A stretch of 64,000 nucleotides of DNA from an uncultured Clostridia bacterium (GCA_947631185.1 CANRKJ010000004.1:1-64000); one strand, 5' to 3'. Positions 26,392 to 35,870 are shown, counted from the first letter of the stretch. Numbers and translations are program-made. The notes: generated by a model from the sequence alone, not told the origin.

Positions 26392-27318
26392 TTATTTGTC
26401 AAATTGTATAGCTTTTGTTGCTAATTTTATAGCATCTTCTAAAGTTTCTGTTGTACATAAAAAGCCAGAATTATGGCAAAATTTTGCAGTCTTTATTTCA
26501 GAAACAATTTGTAAATCTACTTCCTTTAAACCTCTCCAACATTCAGGAAATGATTTTCTATTTTCAAATGTATTAATTTTCTTTTGTATAGCATGTACCG
26601 CATATCCTCCTCTATTTGAAGGATATATGGCATATAAAATTCCTTTGGCTTTTACATTATTACTATTTATTATGAATTCTTGAAATGGCATATACTTATC
26701 GAAAATTATAATTCCATTTTCTGAATTTTCTATGGCATATTCTACTTTGTCTTTTGCTTCAGCTTTACCTATAGCATTATGTACTTCCTTATTCCATATT
26801 TTTTCTGCAATTAAAAATGCTTCTTTAAAACATTCATCATAACTTTTATTATCATTCCAATTAGGATTATAATAACCAATAATATCTGAAACTGTAACAA
26901 TTGGAATTTCTATACTTACACAGTCTAATTGACCATTATCAATACTATCAACAAATTGAATAAAATTATCATCTAAATACTTCCAAATATAATCAATATA
27001 TTGTTCATTTATATCTATTTTTCTTAAATAATTTTTTCCATACTTTCTCCAAACTAACCCAAAAGAAGCATATTTTATACCATTTTCTCTTTTACCATTT
27101 CCTCCTTTTTGATGATGATCTAAATCTCCAAAACCGATATCATAAATAATTTTATCTTTTTTATTCTTATATTCTTCTGGCACATCTAATACCCTTATAA
27201 GTTTCATATCTTCTATAAGCTTATCCATTATTACTGTACTAAAAATATCATCAGCATGAAATTTTGAACCATGTGTTATACAGTTAGCATATTTTATATC
27301 TTCTACAAATTTAAACAT
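26392..27318 (-). CDS. MYG1-family (UPF0160) predicted metal-dependent hydrolase
   Basis: The start region THGSKFHADDIFSTVIM and the DLDHHQKG motif identify the MYG1/UPF0160 family, related to DHH phosphoesterases; the eukaryotic MYG1 is reported to be a 3'-5' exonuclease. 308 residues cover the whole family length, ending with the typical HNSGFLCTTETLEDA segment. It lies upstream of rpmF and behind an HD-domain gene. The bacterial substrate is unknown. Confidence 0.86.
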   Translation of the reverse strand: MFKFVEDIKYANCITHGSKFHADDIFSTVIMDKLIEDMKLIRVLDVPEEYKNKKDKIIYDIGFGDLDHHQKGGNGKRENGIKYASFGLVWRKYGKNYLRKIDINEQYIDYIWKYLDDNFIQFVDSIDNGQLDCVSIEIPIVTVSDIIGYYNPNWNDNKSYDECFKEAFLIAEKIWNKEVHNAIGKAEAKDKVEYAIENSENGIIIFDKYMPFQEFIINSNNVKAKGILYAIYPSNRGGYAVHAIQKKINTFENRKSFPECWRGLKEVDLQIVSEIKTAKFCHNSGFLCTTETLEDAIKLATKAIQFDK

Positions 27319-27416
27319 ATATTACTCCTTTTTTTTTTCATAATATATCATATTTTTTTTATTTAATCAAATATAATAATTAATATCATTAAATTATACC
27401 TAGTTATCAGAAAAAT

Positions 27417-27446
27417 AAAAAAACTTGGCAAATGCCAAGTTTTTTT
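27417..27446 (-). terminator. Terminator of the HD-domain gene
   Basis: Perfect stem AAAAAAACTTGGC / GCCAAGTTTTTTT with a 4-base loop, overlapping the stop codon. Confidence 0.93.
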
Positions 27447-28113
27447 ATTTAATTCCCACCATTTCATATAAATTTTTTTCAGCTAATCTTTCTATATTTT
27501 CCACAGATATGTTAATGGCATTTTTTATTTCATCCTCCTTTGGACTCTTCCCATATTTTTCTGATACCATTTCTAGTCTTTCTTCAATAGTTACAGTTTT
27601 ATTTGAAGCAGACATTAAATCAGACAAACACACTATAGCATCATATAAATCGCTTTTATAACCACGCAAATTTTGAGGGATAAATGTATCCCAAATTCCA
27701 GATATTTTAATATCATCTTTATTTTTTACTTCAGGATCCCATAATGGATTATAATATCCTGGTACTAAACTTAGATTATTAAGATCTGGAAAAGAATGTG
27801 TCAGTGGACTCATTTTTAATTTAGAAAATAATAAAGAATCTTTTTTTGAAAATTCTATTTCTGCTTTTTTTTGTAATGAATCTAATATAAGATATCCATC
27901 CACACAATGATATCTTGGATCTTTATGTGACCTTGGAGTGGAACGTCCTATATCATGAACTAATCCATACAAAAAAGCTAATTCTTTATTTACATTTTCT
28001 ATATTTTTTGCTATTTTCCGTGACAGACAAGCTACATTTAAACAATGCTTAGCCCAAGCTTCTTCAAATCCGCCAAAGCAGATTATTAGTTGTGTAAGTA
28101 ACTGCCGAGTCAT
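27445..28113 (-). CDS. HD-domain phosphohydrolase
   Basis: 222-residue HD-superfamily protein. Metal ligands are visible: His in WAKHCLNVA, the HD pair in GLVHDIGRS, further His in YHCVDG, and Asp in IVCLSDL. The substrate is unknown. Two of the very few in-frame CGG arginine codons in the whole window are here, at codon 3 (ACT CGG CAG) and in SRK (TCA CGG AAA). In both the frame continues normally, and this may point to a different history for the gene. Confidence 0.8.
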   Translation of the reverse strand: MTRQLLTQLIICFGGFEEAWAKHCLNVACLSRKIAKNIENVNKELAFLYGLVHDIGRSTPRSHKDPRYHCVDGYLILDSLQKKAEIEFSKKDSLLFSKLKMSPLTHSFPDLNNLSLVPGYYNPLWDPEVKNKDDIKISGIWDTFIPQNLRGYKSDLYDAIVCLSDLMSASNKTVTIEERLEMVSEKYGKSPKEDEIKNAINISVENIERLAEKNLYEMVGIK

Positions 28114-28211
28114 AATTATACCTCCTCTCAGCTTCTATAATAATTTTTTACACAATCATAATAATATTATACACCGTTAACATAAAAAATGCAAGTTTAA
28201 TGTCTTATGTT

Positions 28212-28982
28212 TTATAAGTTAACTCTCTCAATATTTATAACTTTATTTTTAATTTCATCTACTTCAAATATACATGCATTTAACATTGCTTCTCCTTCCG
28301 CAACTTTATATTTTTCTGGAAGAGACGTTTCAAATCTTTTAATAGAAGATTCAATATTCATTCCTATAATCGAATCCATAGGTCCTGTCATTCCAATATC
28401 AGTAATATATGCAGTTCCGTTTTTCATTATTTTTTCATCTGCTGTTTGAACATGAGTATGAGTTCCAAAAATAATAGTTGCATCTCCTTTTAAATAATAT
28501 GCTAATGCAATTTTTTCTGCTGTTGCCTCTGCATGTATATCTATGACTATTATATCTACTATATTTTTTATATTATCTATAATATCACGAGCAATTAAAA
28601 ATGGATTCTCTGATAAAACTCCCATTGTTACTCTACCAATTAAATTAATTACAGCAATTTTCTTACCCTTACATTCATAAATTCTATATCCTTTTCCAGG
28701 ATTATTTTTTGGATAATTTGCTGGTCTAATAATTCTTTTATCATCAATAAAGTTAAAAATCTCCTTTTTACCCCACGTGTGATTTCCCATTGTTACTACA
28801 TTTGCTTTATTTTCAATTAGTTCTTTAAACATTTTTTCAGATAATCCACTTCCATCTGCAGCGTTTTCGCCATTTACAATTACAAAGTCAATATTTTTAT
28901 CTTTAACTAATTTTGGGACCTCAATTTTAAATTTATTTATACCTGATTTTCCAACAATATCTCCTATTGCAATAATTTTCAT
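28212..28982 (-). CDS. YmdB-type metallophosphoesterase
   Basis: TIGR00282/YmdB family phosphodiesterase: GDIVGKSG, GENAADGSG, TMGNHTWG, IDIHAEATAEK and GTHTHVQTAD provide the two-metal site. In Bacillus YmdB hydrolyses 2',3'-cyclic nucleotides and affects biofilm and motility choice, and sits next to rny. Here rny is 18 kb away. 256 residues, close to the usual 260. Confidence 0.92.
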   Translation of the reverse strand: MKIIAIGDIVGKSGINKFKIEVPKLVKDKNIDFVIVNGENAADGSGLSEKMFKELIENKANVVTMGNHTWGKKEIFNFIDDKRIIRPANYPKNNPGKGYRIYECKGKKIAVINLIGRVTMGVLSENPFLIARDIIDNIKNIVDIIVIDIHAEATAEKIALAYYLKGDATIIFGTHTHVQTADEKIMKNGTAYITDIGMTGPMDSIIGMNIESSIKRFETSLPEKYKVAEGEAMLNACIFEVDEIKNKVINIERVNL

Positions 28983-29026
28983 TTATACAACCCTTTCATT
29001 ATAATTTATTTAATTCCTTATAACAT

Positions 29027-29052
29027 AAAGGCGAAAACTATGTTTCGCCTTT
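29027..29052 (-). terminator. Terminator of the zinc-ribbon gene
   Basis: Perfect 10-bp stem AAAGGCGAAA / TTTCGCCTTT with a 6-base loop, 18 bases after the stop. Confidence 0.9.
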
Positions 29053-29069
29053 TGTAACAATATATTAAA

Positions 29070-29354
29070 TTAAACTTCAGTTACAACATTTTTTTTCATA
29101 TCATTATTATCATTTTTTACATCAGGAATGTTGTATTCTTTAAATTGTACTCCATTTAAATATCTATTTAAATTTTTCATTGTTATTCCAGTAGAATGAG
29201 CGACATCCATCTTAGTGGTTCCTGGATTAATTCCTCCTAACAGAAATCCCTTTAATTTATTAACATCTGCTGTATCTTTTTTTTCACAATTTTTGCATAC
29301 TTCATATTCTGATATATAAAAATTTCCACAACGAGCACATTTCTTAATTTCCAT
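29070..29354 (-). CDS. Small zinc-ribbon/HTH protein (YvyF-like)
   Basis: 94 residues: a four-cysteine zinc ribbon (CARCGNFY, CKNCEKK) followed by a helix-turn-helix-like segment (TTKMDVAHSTGITMKNLNRYL). The order resembles the flagellar-operon protein YvyF, although no flagellar genes are near. A role as a small DNA- or protein-binding regulator is likely. RBS GGGAGGAAA. Confidence 0.7.
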   Translation of the reverse strand: MEIKKCARCGNFYISEYEVCKNCEKKDTADVNKLKGFLLGGINPGTTKMDVAHSTGITMKNLNRYLNGVQFKEYNIPDVKNDNNDMKKNVVTEV

Positions 29355-29501
29355 ATCTATTTCCTCCCATTCTTATATTTAGAATTACAATATAAATTTA
29401 CATATTAAAAATATTCCTAAAAATATTATATAAAATTTACTAAGTAAAGTAAATAAGAAAAATATTACATTTATATTACAAATATAGTAATATTTTAGTT
29501 T

Positions 29502-30413
29502 TTATTCTGCATATCCCATAACTGTTAAATACATAGCCATTCTTACTGGCACTCCATTATGTGCTTGTTCAAAATAAACAGCTCTAGGATCATCATCTAT
29601 ATCTTCTGATATTTCATCTAATCTTGGAAGTGGATGCATTACAATTGTATTTTGTAAAAATTTGCTTAATAAAGCTTTATTTATTATAAATTCCTCTTTT
29701 CCAAAATCTCCATCAAATCTTTCAGATTGAATTCTTGTATGATATAAAACATCAATATCTCTTGGGATTTCATCAAATCCTGCACATTCATGATATTTTA
29801 TATTATGATCTTCAAGCATTTTTTTATATTTTTCTGGTAGTCTAAATGCTTCTTTACTTAATCCCCAAACTTCTATTCCATCATATAAAGAAAGTAATTC
29901 TAAAAGTGAATGGATAGTTCTTCCATAAACTAAATCTCCAAGTATTGCTATTTTAGTACCATCTATTTTTCCTCTTTTTTCTCTTATTGTAAATACATCT
30001 AATAAAGATTGTGATGGGTGTTCTTTTTTACCACTACCAGCATTTATTATTGGAACTTTTGAATAAGATACTGCAATTTCAGCAGAATCATCTGAATTAT
30101 GTCTCATAACTATACAATCAGCATATCCAGCAAGAATTCTTATTGTATCTTGAAGAGATTCACCTTTTTTCGTTGAAGAATTTTGAGCATTTTCTGTTGC
30201 AATTATCTTAGCTCCTAATCTCAATGCTGCTGTTTCAAAAGATAATCTTGTTCGAGTACTTGGCTCAAAAAAAATTGGAGCTATTATTTTTCCGTCTAAT
30301 TTATTTTTATATTCATTTGGATTTTCTTTAATTTTTTTTGCTAAATCTAAAAGTTTTTCTAAACTTTCTCTAGTAAATTGATTACAACTTATAATATTAT
30401 TCATAATTTTCAT
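29502..30413 (-). CDS. pyrB: Aspartate carbamoyltransferase catalytic subunit
   Basis: First committed step of pyrimidine synthesis, joining carbamoyl phosphate and aspartate. Carbamoyl-phosphate motif FEPSTRTRLSFE, HPSQSLLD and the aspartate-side HPLPRLDEI are present. 303 residues. It stands alone: no pyrI regulatory chain and no other pyr genes, and the only other pyrimidine gene in the window is pyrH. I see no PyrR-type leader in the short gap to the ABC gene. Confidence 0.94.
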   Translation of the reverse strand: MKIMNNIISCNQFTRESLEKLLDLAKKIKENPNEYKNKLDGKIIAPIFFEPSTRTRLSFETAALRLGAKIIATENAQNSSTKKGESLQDTIRILAGYADCIVMRHNSDDSAEIAVSYSKVPIINAGSGKKEHPSQSLLDVFTIREKRGKIDGTKIAILGDLVYGRTIHSLLELLSLYDGIEVWGLSKEAFRLPEKYKKMLEDHNIKYHECAGFDEIPRDIDVLYHTRIQSERFDGDFGKEEFIINKALLSKFLQNTIVMHPLPRLDEISEDIDDDPRAVYFEQAHNGVPVRMAMYLTVMGYAE

Positions 30414-30430
30414 TTACCTTTCTTTATTCA

Positions 30431-31132
30431 TTACCATTCAATTTCTTCTATTGGCTTAGGAGATTCATTTATTTCTACTTCATGAACTGAACCATTTTTA
30501 AATTTTATTACTTTATCTGCCATTGGTGAAATCGCAGTATTATGAGTAATTATTACTACAGTAATATTTTCTTTTTTACAGGTATCTTGAAGGAGTTTTA
30601 AAATTTGTTTACCTGTATTATAATCTAATGCTCCAGTTGGCTCATCACATAATAATAATTTTGGATTTTTAGCTATAGCTCTAGCAATTGCAACTCTCTG
30701 TTGTTCTCCTCCAGATAATTGTGATGGAAAATTTTTCATCCTCTTTTTAAGTCCAACTTGTTCTAAAACTTCTTTTGGATTTAAAGCATCTTCACAAATT
30801 TGAGTAGCTAATTCTACATTTTCCAAAGCTGTTAAATTTTGAACCAAATTATAAAATTGAAAAACAAAGCCTATATCTTCTCTTCTATATTTGATAAGTT
30901 CTTTACGTTTTAATTTTGTAATATCTTTATCATCAACAAAAAGTGTTCCACTAGATGCAGAATCCATTCCACCCAATATATTAAGTGCTGTAGTTTTTCC
31001 AGCTCCACTCGGACCAGTTATACAAACCAACTCTCCTTTTTCAATCTCAAAATTAGCATTATTTAAAGCTTTTATTGTAAGTTCACCCATTTTATACTCT
31101 TTTGAAATATTTTTGAATTCTATGTAAGCCAT
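30431..31132 (-). CDS. ABC transporter ATP-binding protein (LolD/MacB type), orphan
   Basis: Complete ABC ATPase: Walker [12 protein letters not shown]-loop FQFYNLVQ, signature [14 protein letters not shown], Walker [13 protein letters not shown] and the H-loop HNTAIS. The sequence type belongs with MacB/LolD/FtsE-like exporters, which normally pair with an FtsX-type permease. No permease is encoded on either side. The ATG at 31132 has better RBS spacing than the one at 31141. It is probably cotranscribed with pyrB. Confidence 0.9.
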   Translation of the reverse strand: MAYIEFKNISKEYKMGELTIKALNNANFEIEKGELVCITGPSGAGKTTALNILGGMDSASSGTLFVDDKDITKLKRKELIKYRREDIGFVFQFYNLVQNLTALENVELATQICEDALNPKEVLEQVGLKKRMKNFPSQLSGGEQQRVAIARAIAKNPKLLLCDEPTGALDYNTGKQILKLLQDTCKKENITVVIITHNTAISPMADKVIKFKNGSVHEVEINESPKPIEEIEW

Positions 31133-31233
31133 TTTATACATCCTTTCAAATTAGCTAGAAGTATTGTATTATTTTTATATTAAAAAGTCAAGAACAAGAT
31201 AAAAATAAGAAAATCTAAAATTTTACTTCTTCA

Positions 31234-31707
31234 TTATCTTTCACTTCTATTTCTTTGTATTCCTCCAGATCTTCCACGTGAGTCTCCTTTTTCTTGAACT
31301 CTTTCTCTTTCTTCTCTTACAACATCTTGTTCTTGTATAAGTTTATTTAATTGTTCAGCTTCCTTATTATTTTTTGGTTTATATTGTCCATTTTTGAATC
31401 CCATAATTTTACCAATTAAAACAGTTCTTTTTATAACATCGTCACTTTCTCTTAATCTTTTTTCAAAATCTTCCTGTGCTTTTTTGGCTTTTTTTCTTCT
31501 TTTTCTATAACGTATCCATTCAATAGCTTCTTTAGAGAAATCTCCCATCTCCTCTAACTCATTGAGTTCATTAACAGTCAAATCATCTAATATTTTATTT
31601 ATCTCATTTTCTATTTCAATTCTTTTATTTTTAGCATCATTATATGACTTTTCAACTAATAATTTTTTGTTTTCTTTTTTCTTTTTGTTTTTTTTACTTT
31701 TTTTCAA
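31234..31707 (-). CDS. Highly charged small protein, unknown
   Basis: 157 residues starting at a TTG behind AGAAGGTGA. Very basic N-terminus (polylysine), a helical middle containing YRKRRKKAKKAQEDFEKRL, and an Arg/Gly/Ser-rich tail. The composition fits an RNA- or DNA-binding protein. No known domain is recognised. It lies behind ylmH in the same direction. Confidence 0.6.
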   Translation of the reverse strand: MKKSKKNKKKKENKKLLVEKSYNDAKNKRIEIENEINKILDDLTVNELNELEEMGDFSKEAIEWIRYRKRRKKAKKAQEDFEKRLRESDDVIKRTVLIGKIMGFKNGQYKPKNNKEAEQLNKLIQEQDVVREERERVQEKGDSRGRSGGIQRNRSER

Positions 31708-31775
31708 TTTATCACCTTCTTATAAGGAATTATAAAATCTATTCTACTAACTTTTAAATAATAAAAAATTCTAAT

Positions 31776-32570
31776 TTATTTGTATTTTCTAATTTCTATT
31801 ACAAATTTATTTTTTGAAGTTTCTTTTATAATTTTATAAAAAATATATTTTCCACTTCCTCTAATTGTAATAATCTCACCTACATTTAATTTTTTTGATG
31901 TTTTTAATTCCTGTATAGAATTTACAAATACTTTTCCTAATTCGATATATTCTTCAGCTTTTTTTCTAGAACATCTTGCCAATTCAGATACAAAGCAATC
32001 TAATCTAATTGATGGTACAATAATAGACATCTCTTCATATTCAATTTCTTTTTTTTCTAAATCTTTTAATTCTTTAATTTGAATTTTTGATTTTCTGAAC
32101 CTAGTAAGCAACTTTAAACCATTTTCTATATATTCAGAATTTTCCTTAAAAACTACAATATCAGCACCATTATTTTTTACAATTATATCACCGATTTTTT
32201 CGCGTTTTATTCCTAACTTCATAAGTCCACTTAAATATACTCTATGTTCATAGTTTTCCTCTTTTGAATTTTCAATCTCTATAATAGATAATATCTTATT
32301 TAAATTATTTCTTACCATTTTTTCATCCAATTTATCAGGATAAAATAGGTATATTCCTCTTTCGGAATTTTCATTTCCTCCAAAGAAAAAATAATTTTTA
32401 AATTCATTTAATTTTAAAAATTTTTCCACTTTGCTTTTCTCTATAATATTAAGGAAGTCTGTATATGTAATTTTATTTTTAATTTTTGCATAATTTATTT
32501 TGTCTTCAATTTTCGAAATCAAGAGTCCCTCTTCATTACTTCTATTTTTTTCTTTATAGTTTTTATGCAT
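31776..32570 (-). CDS. S4-domain RNA-binding protein YlmH-like
   Basis: 264 residues with a C-terminal S4 domain (SIRLDCFVSELARCSRKK to NVGEIITIRGSGKY) and the N-terminal region of the YlmH family (GGNENSERGIYLFYPD). YlmH is known to bind ribosomes and help rescue stalled complexes; it usually lies in the division cluster next to divIVA. Here it follows dxs and its first 52 bases overlap the dxs end. GAGGGG supports the ATG at 32570; an internal TTG with GAGGG is an alternative and would remove nearly all of the overlap. Confidence 0.82.
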   Translation of the reverse strand: MHKNYKEKNRSNEEGLLISKIEDKINYAKIKNKITYTDFLNIIEKSKVEKFLKLNEFKNYFFFGGNENSERGIYLFYPDKLDEKMVRNNLNKILSIIEIENSKEENYEHRVYLSGLMKLGIKREKIGDIIVKNNGADIVVFKENSEYIENGLKLLTRFRKSKIQIKELKDLEKKEIEYEEMSIIVPSIRLDCFVSELARCSRKKAEEYIELGKVFVNSIQELKTSKKLNVGEIITIRGSGKYIFYKIIKETSKNKFVIEIRKYK

Positions 32571-34471
32571 CTTTCCCCTCTACATACTATCTTTTTGAAA
32601 TATTTACTTTTTTTATCTTTCAACATATTTTTTGAATAATTTACAATATATTCATCATAAATATTATATTTTCTCTCTAAATCACTTATATCGCCATGTA
32701 CAATAAATTCATCTGGATAAGCAAATTTATGAAATTTTATTTTCTTATCTGATAACTTAAATAACATTTCTGAAATTCTGCTTCCTAATCCTCCGACCTC
32801 AGTTCCATCTTCTATTGTTATAACGCATTTTGTTTTATCCACAGATTTTAAAATTTCATTTTCATCTAATGGTTTTATAAATCTCGCATTTATTACCTCA
32901 GATTTTATATTTTCTTTTTTTAATTTATCTGAAATTCTCTTAGCTCTAGCTACCATTTTTCCAATTGCTATTATAGTTATATCAGTTCCTTCTTCAATTA
33001 TCTCTGCTTTTCCATATTCAATATTAGATTTTTTTTCAAATTTAATTTCTTCAGAACCTCTTGGATATCTAATAACTACTGGTTTGCATAATTTAACAGC
33101 AAAATCTAACATTCTTCTAAGTTCGCAAAAATCCTTTGGTGCAAGAATAGTAAGATTTGGAACAGCAGATAATATTGACATATCTAGCATTCCTTGATGA
33201 GTTTCTCCATCTTTTCCCACAACACCAGCTCTATCTAAACAAATTACAACTGGTAAATTTTGAATTGCTATATCATGAACAATTTGATCATAAGCTCTTT
33301 GTATAAAAGAAGAATAAATAGGCACTACCGGAATTAATCCTTCTTTAGCTAAACCTCCAGCCAAACCTAGAGCATGTTGTTCTGCAATTCCAACATCAAA
33401 AAATCTTTTCGGGAATTTTTGTGCAAATTCTCTAAGTCCAGTTCCATCTTTCATAGCTGCTGTAATTGCTACAACTTTAGGATTTTTTTTAGCAATTTCA
33501 ATTAATTTATCTCCAAAAACTTTAGAATAATCATTTTTTCCAGATTCCATTTTCTCACCAGTTTCAATATTAAATTTAGATGTACTATGAAAACTATCTG
33601 GATTATCTTCTGCTGGTTTATATCCTTTTCCTTTTTTAGTAAGAACATGTAAAAGAATTGGTCCTTTTTGGTCACTACATAATCTAAGCATTTCTTCAAT
33701 CTCTTCTATATTATGTCCATCTACTGGTCCAACATATTTAAATCCTATATCTTCGAAATACATGTTTGGAATTACTAATTGTTTTATACCTCTTTTTATT
33801 CTTTGTACAAATTTTACAATTACTTTTCCCACAAAAGGAATTTTATTTATAACATTTTTGCCTTTTACATTTGAATTAACATAAGCTTTCCTAACTCTTA
33901 ATTTTGAAAGCATAAGAGGTATACCACCTACGTTTTTGGAAATACTCATTTCATTATCATTAAGTATTACTATCATATTAGTATTACTACTTCCAACATC
34001 ATTTAATGCTTCTAATGCCATTCCACCTGTGAGTGCTCCATCACCTATTACACTAATTACTTTATTATTTTTCTTTTTTATATCCCTTGCTCTTGCCATT
34101 CCAAGTGCAACAGAAATAGAGGTACTACTATGTCCTGTATCAAAAGCATCATATTTACTTTCTTTTGTTTTTGGAAAACCAGCTAGTCCATTAAATTTTC
34201 TTAGAGTAGAAAATTTATCTTTCCTACCTGTAAGTATTTTATAGCTATAAGTTTGATGCCCAACATCCCAAATAATTTTATCTTTTGGCAAATCAAACAC
34301 ACTAAGTAAAGCAATAGTAAGTTCTACCACTCCCAAATTAGATGCTAAATGTCCACCTGTTTTGGAAACAGTTTCAATTATCTCTTTTCTTAATTCATCT
34401 GCTAAAATTTTTTTATCTTTAATAGTAAGATTTTTTAAATCTTTGGGATAGTTTATGTTTTCCAGTATCAT
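32519..34471 (-). CDS. dxs: 1-deoxy-D-xylulose-5-phosphate synthase
   Basis: Thiamine-diphosphate enzyme at the entry of the MEP isoprenoid pathway. ThDP-binding GDGALTGGMALEALND near residue 150, VDGHNI, the transketolase motif GIAEQHALGLAGGLA and the central DRAGVVGKDGETHQG are present. 650 residues includes a basic tail of about 30 residues beyond the usual end, which is the part overlapping ylmH. It ends in TGA. Together with ispH it shows that isoprenoids are made by the MEP route. Confidence 0.96.
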   Translation of the reverse strand: MILENINYPKDLKNLTIKDKKILADELRKEIIETVSKTGGHLASNLGVVELTIALLSVFDLPKDKIIWDVGHQTYSYKILTGRKDKFSTLRKFNGLAGFPKTKESKYDAFDTGHSSTSISVALGMARARDIKKKNNKVISVIGDGALTGGMALEALNDVGSSNTNMIVILNDNEMSISKNVGGIPLMLSKLRVRKAYVNSNVKGKNVINKIPFVGKVIVKFVQRIKRGIKQLVIPNMYFEDIGFKYVGPVDGHNIEEIEEMLRLCSDQKGPILLHVLTKKGKGYKPAEDNPDSFHSTSKFNIETGEKMESGKNDYSKVFGDKLIEIAKKNPKVVAITAAMKDGTGLREFAQKFPKRFFDVGIAEQHALGLAGGLAKEGLIPVVPIYSSFIQRAYDQIVHDIAIQNLPVVICLDRAGVVGKDGETHQGMLDMSILSAVPNLTILAPKDFCELRRMLDFAVKLCKPVVIRYPRGSEEIKFEKKSNIEYGKAEIIEEGTDITIIAIGKMVARAKRISDKLKKENIKSEVINARFIKPLDENEILKSVDKTKCVITIEDGTEVGGLGSRISEMLFKLSDKKIKFHKFAYPDEFIVHGDISDLERKYNIYDEYIVNYSKNMLKDKKSKYFKKIVCRGERCIKTIKKKIEVMKRDS

Positions 34472-34489
34472 AATAAGTACCTCTAATTT

Positions 34490-35707
34490 TTATATATTGT
34501 TTAATTCTTCTATTATCTTTTCTTTATTCATCTTTTGTCCTATAAATACAAGTTTAACCATTCTATCTCCATATTTTTCATCCCATTCTTTTAGAACTTC
34601 AGGATTTTCTTTTAGAATTTCTTTTTTTTCTAATTCAGGAGCAGAAGCTATCCAATCTCCTCCATAATTTAAGCTCAATTGTTTACCTGCTTGTTCGAAA
34701 ATATATGATTCTTTATCATTATCAGTAAACCATGTCAATCCTTTTATTCTAATTATGTTTTTTGGAAGATTATTTACCCAATCTTCAAACTTTAACTTGT
34801 CCAAAGCTTTTCTTCTATAGTATACAAAAGTTCCTATACCATATTCTTCAACCTCTCCACCTTCATGATGATGATGTTCGTGATGATGTTCTCCTTCATG
34901 ATGATGCTCGTGATGTTCTTCTCCTTCTTCATCATGATTGTGATGATTACCATGTTCCTTATCTGATTCTTCTACATCATTTTCTAACTCTTGTAGCCAA
35001 CCTGGTGATGATGCAGCTTTATCAAAATCAAATGAATTTGTATTTATTATATCTTCTACATCGACTTTTGCATAATTAGTTTCTATAATTTTTGCAACAG
35101 GTTGTAATACTTTTATTATCCTTCTAACTTTATTTAATTGTTCTTCTGTTAAAATATCTACTTTATTTAGAATGATAGTATTACAAAATTCAATTTGTTG
35201 TATAATTAAATTTTCAATATCTTCTTCATCAATATTATCTTTTACTAAATCTTCTCCGCATCCAAATTCCTGTGCCATTCTAGCTGCATCTACAACACTA
35301 ACTACATTATCCACTCTACAAATTTCAGGTAGTCCATACTCTTTAGCTGATTCTGAAATTGCAGTCAAAGTTTGAACAATTGGTATAGGTTCGCAAATTC
35401 CACTAGCTTCTATCAAAATATAATCAAATTTTCCTGTTTTTACTAATTCAGCAATTTGTTGCATTAAATCCACTTTTAATGTACAGCAAATACATCCATT
35501 AGAAAGTGGCACTAAATTTGCATCCTTTTCTTGAACTACTCCACCTTTTTCTATTAAATTGGCATCTATATTAACTTCTCCAATATCGTTTACAATAACT
35601 GCGACTTTATAACCTTTTTGATTACTTAAAACATGATTCATAAGTGTAGTTTTACCTGCACCTAAATAACCAGTTAAAAGTGTTATTGGTACTATTTTTC
35701 TTTTCAT
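34490..35707 (-). CDS. CobW/ZNG1-family G3E GTPase, His-rich metallochaperone
   Basis: GTP-dependent metal chaperone. Walker A GYLGAGKTT, the metal-binding GCICCTLK motif (CxCC), DYILIEASGICEP and NKVD are visible. A histidine-rich loop around residues 245-280 (HHNHDEEGEEHHEHHHEG) and the C-terminal CobW_C domain follow. Members of this family deliver zinc or cobalt to client enzymes, often under zinc shortage. The 5' leader carries a hairpin that covers the RBS, so expression may be controlled at translation or by early termination. Confidence 0.9.
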   Translation of the reverse strand: MKRKIVPITLLTGYLGAGKTTLMNHVLSNQKGYKVAVIVNDIGEVNIDANLIEKGGVVQEKDANLVPLSNGCICCTLKVDLMQQIAELVKTGKFDYILIEASGICEPIPIVQTLTAISESAKEYGLPEICRVDNVVSVVDAARMAQEFGCGEDLVKDNIDEEDIENLIIQQIEFCNTIILNKVDILTEEQLNKVRRIIKVLQPVAKIIETNYAKVDVEDIINTNSFDFDKAASSPGWLQELENDVEESDKEHGNHHNHDEEGEEHHEHHHEGEHHHEHHHHEGGEVEEYGIGTFVYYRRKALDKLKFEDWVNNLPKNIIRIKGLTWFTDNDKESYIFEQAGKQLSLNYGGDWIASAPELEKKEILKENPEVLKEWDEKYGDRMVKLVFIGQKMNKEKIIEELNNI

Positions 35708-35716
35708 AAAAAAATC

Positions 35717-35740
35717 CCCCTAAAATATAAATTCTAGGGG
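35717..35740 (-). promoter_or_regulatory. Hairpin that covers the RBS of the CobW-type gene
   Basis: CCCCTA and TAGGGG pair around a 12-base loop. The 3' arm is the only Shine-Dalgarno-like sequence (AGGGGG) of the gene, and the hairpin is followed by ATTTTTTT and then the ATG. It therefore looks both like an RBS-sequestering element and like an intrinsic terminator abutting the start codon. Confidence 0.6.
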
Positions 35741-35744
35741 TTAT

Positions 35745-35771
35745 TTTATAACATTTTTGCATAATTTGCAA
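35745..35771 (-). promoter_or_regulatory. Extended -10 promoter of the CobW-type gene
   Basis: Minus-strand TGT-TATAAA, an extended -10, with a weak TTGCAA 15 bases upstream. Transcription would start just before the RBS hairpin, so the hairpin would be the very 5' end of the mRNA. Confidence 0.5.
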
Positions 35772-35870
35772 GTATTTTATTTAATAGCATATTTTAAATA
35801 AATCTACTTATAAAATCTCATCAAATCAGAAATCTGTTTTTTCATTTTTTCTCGTTATACACAGTTAATA

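Noticed and set aside
33502..33699. Second frame inside dxs on the same strand
   Set aside because: dxs is uninterrupted and well conserved through this region; the frame has no RBS and a composition expected from out-of-frame reading.
34762..35079. Open frame on the plus strand rich in His, Asp and Leu
   Set aside because: It is the antisense shadow of the histidine-rich loop of the CobW-type gene.
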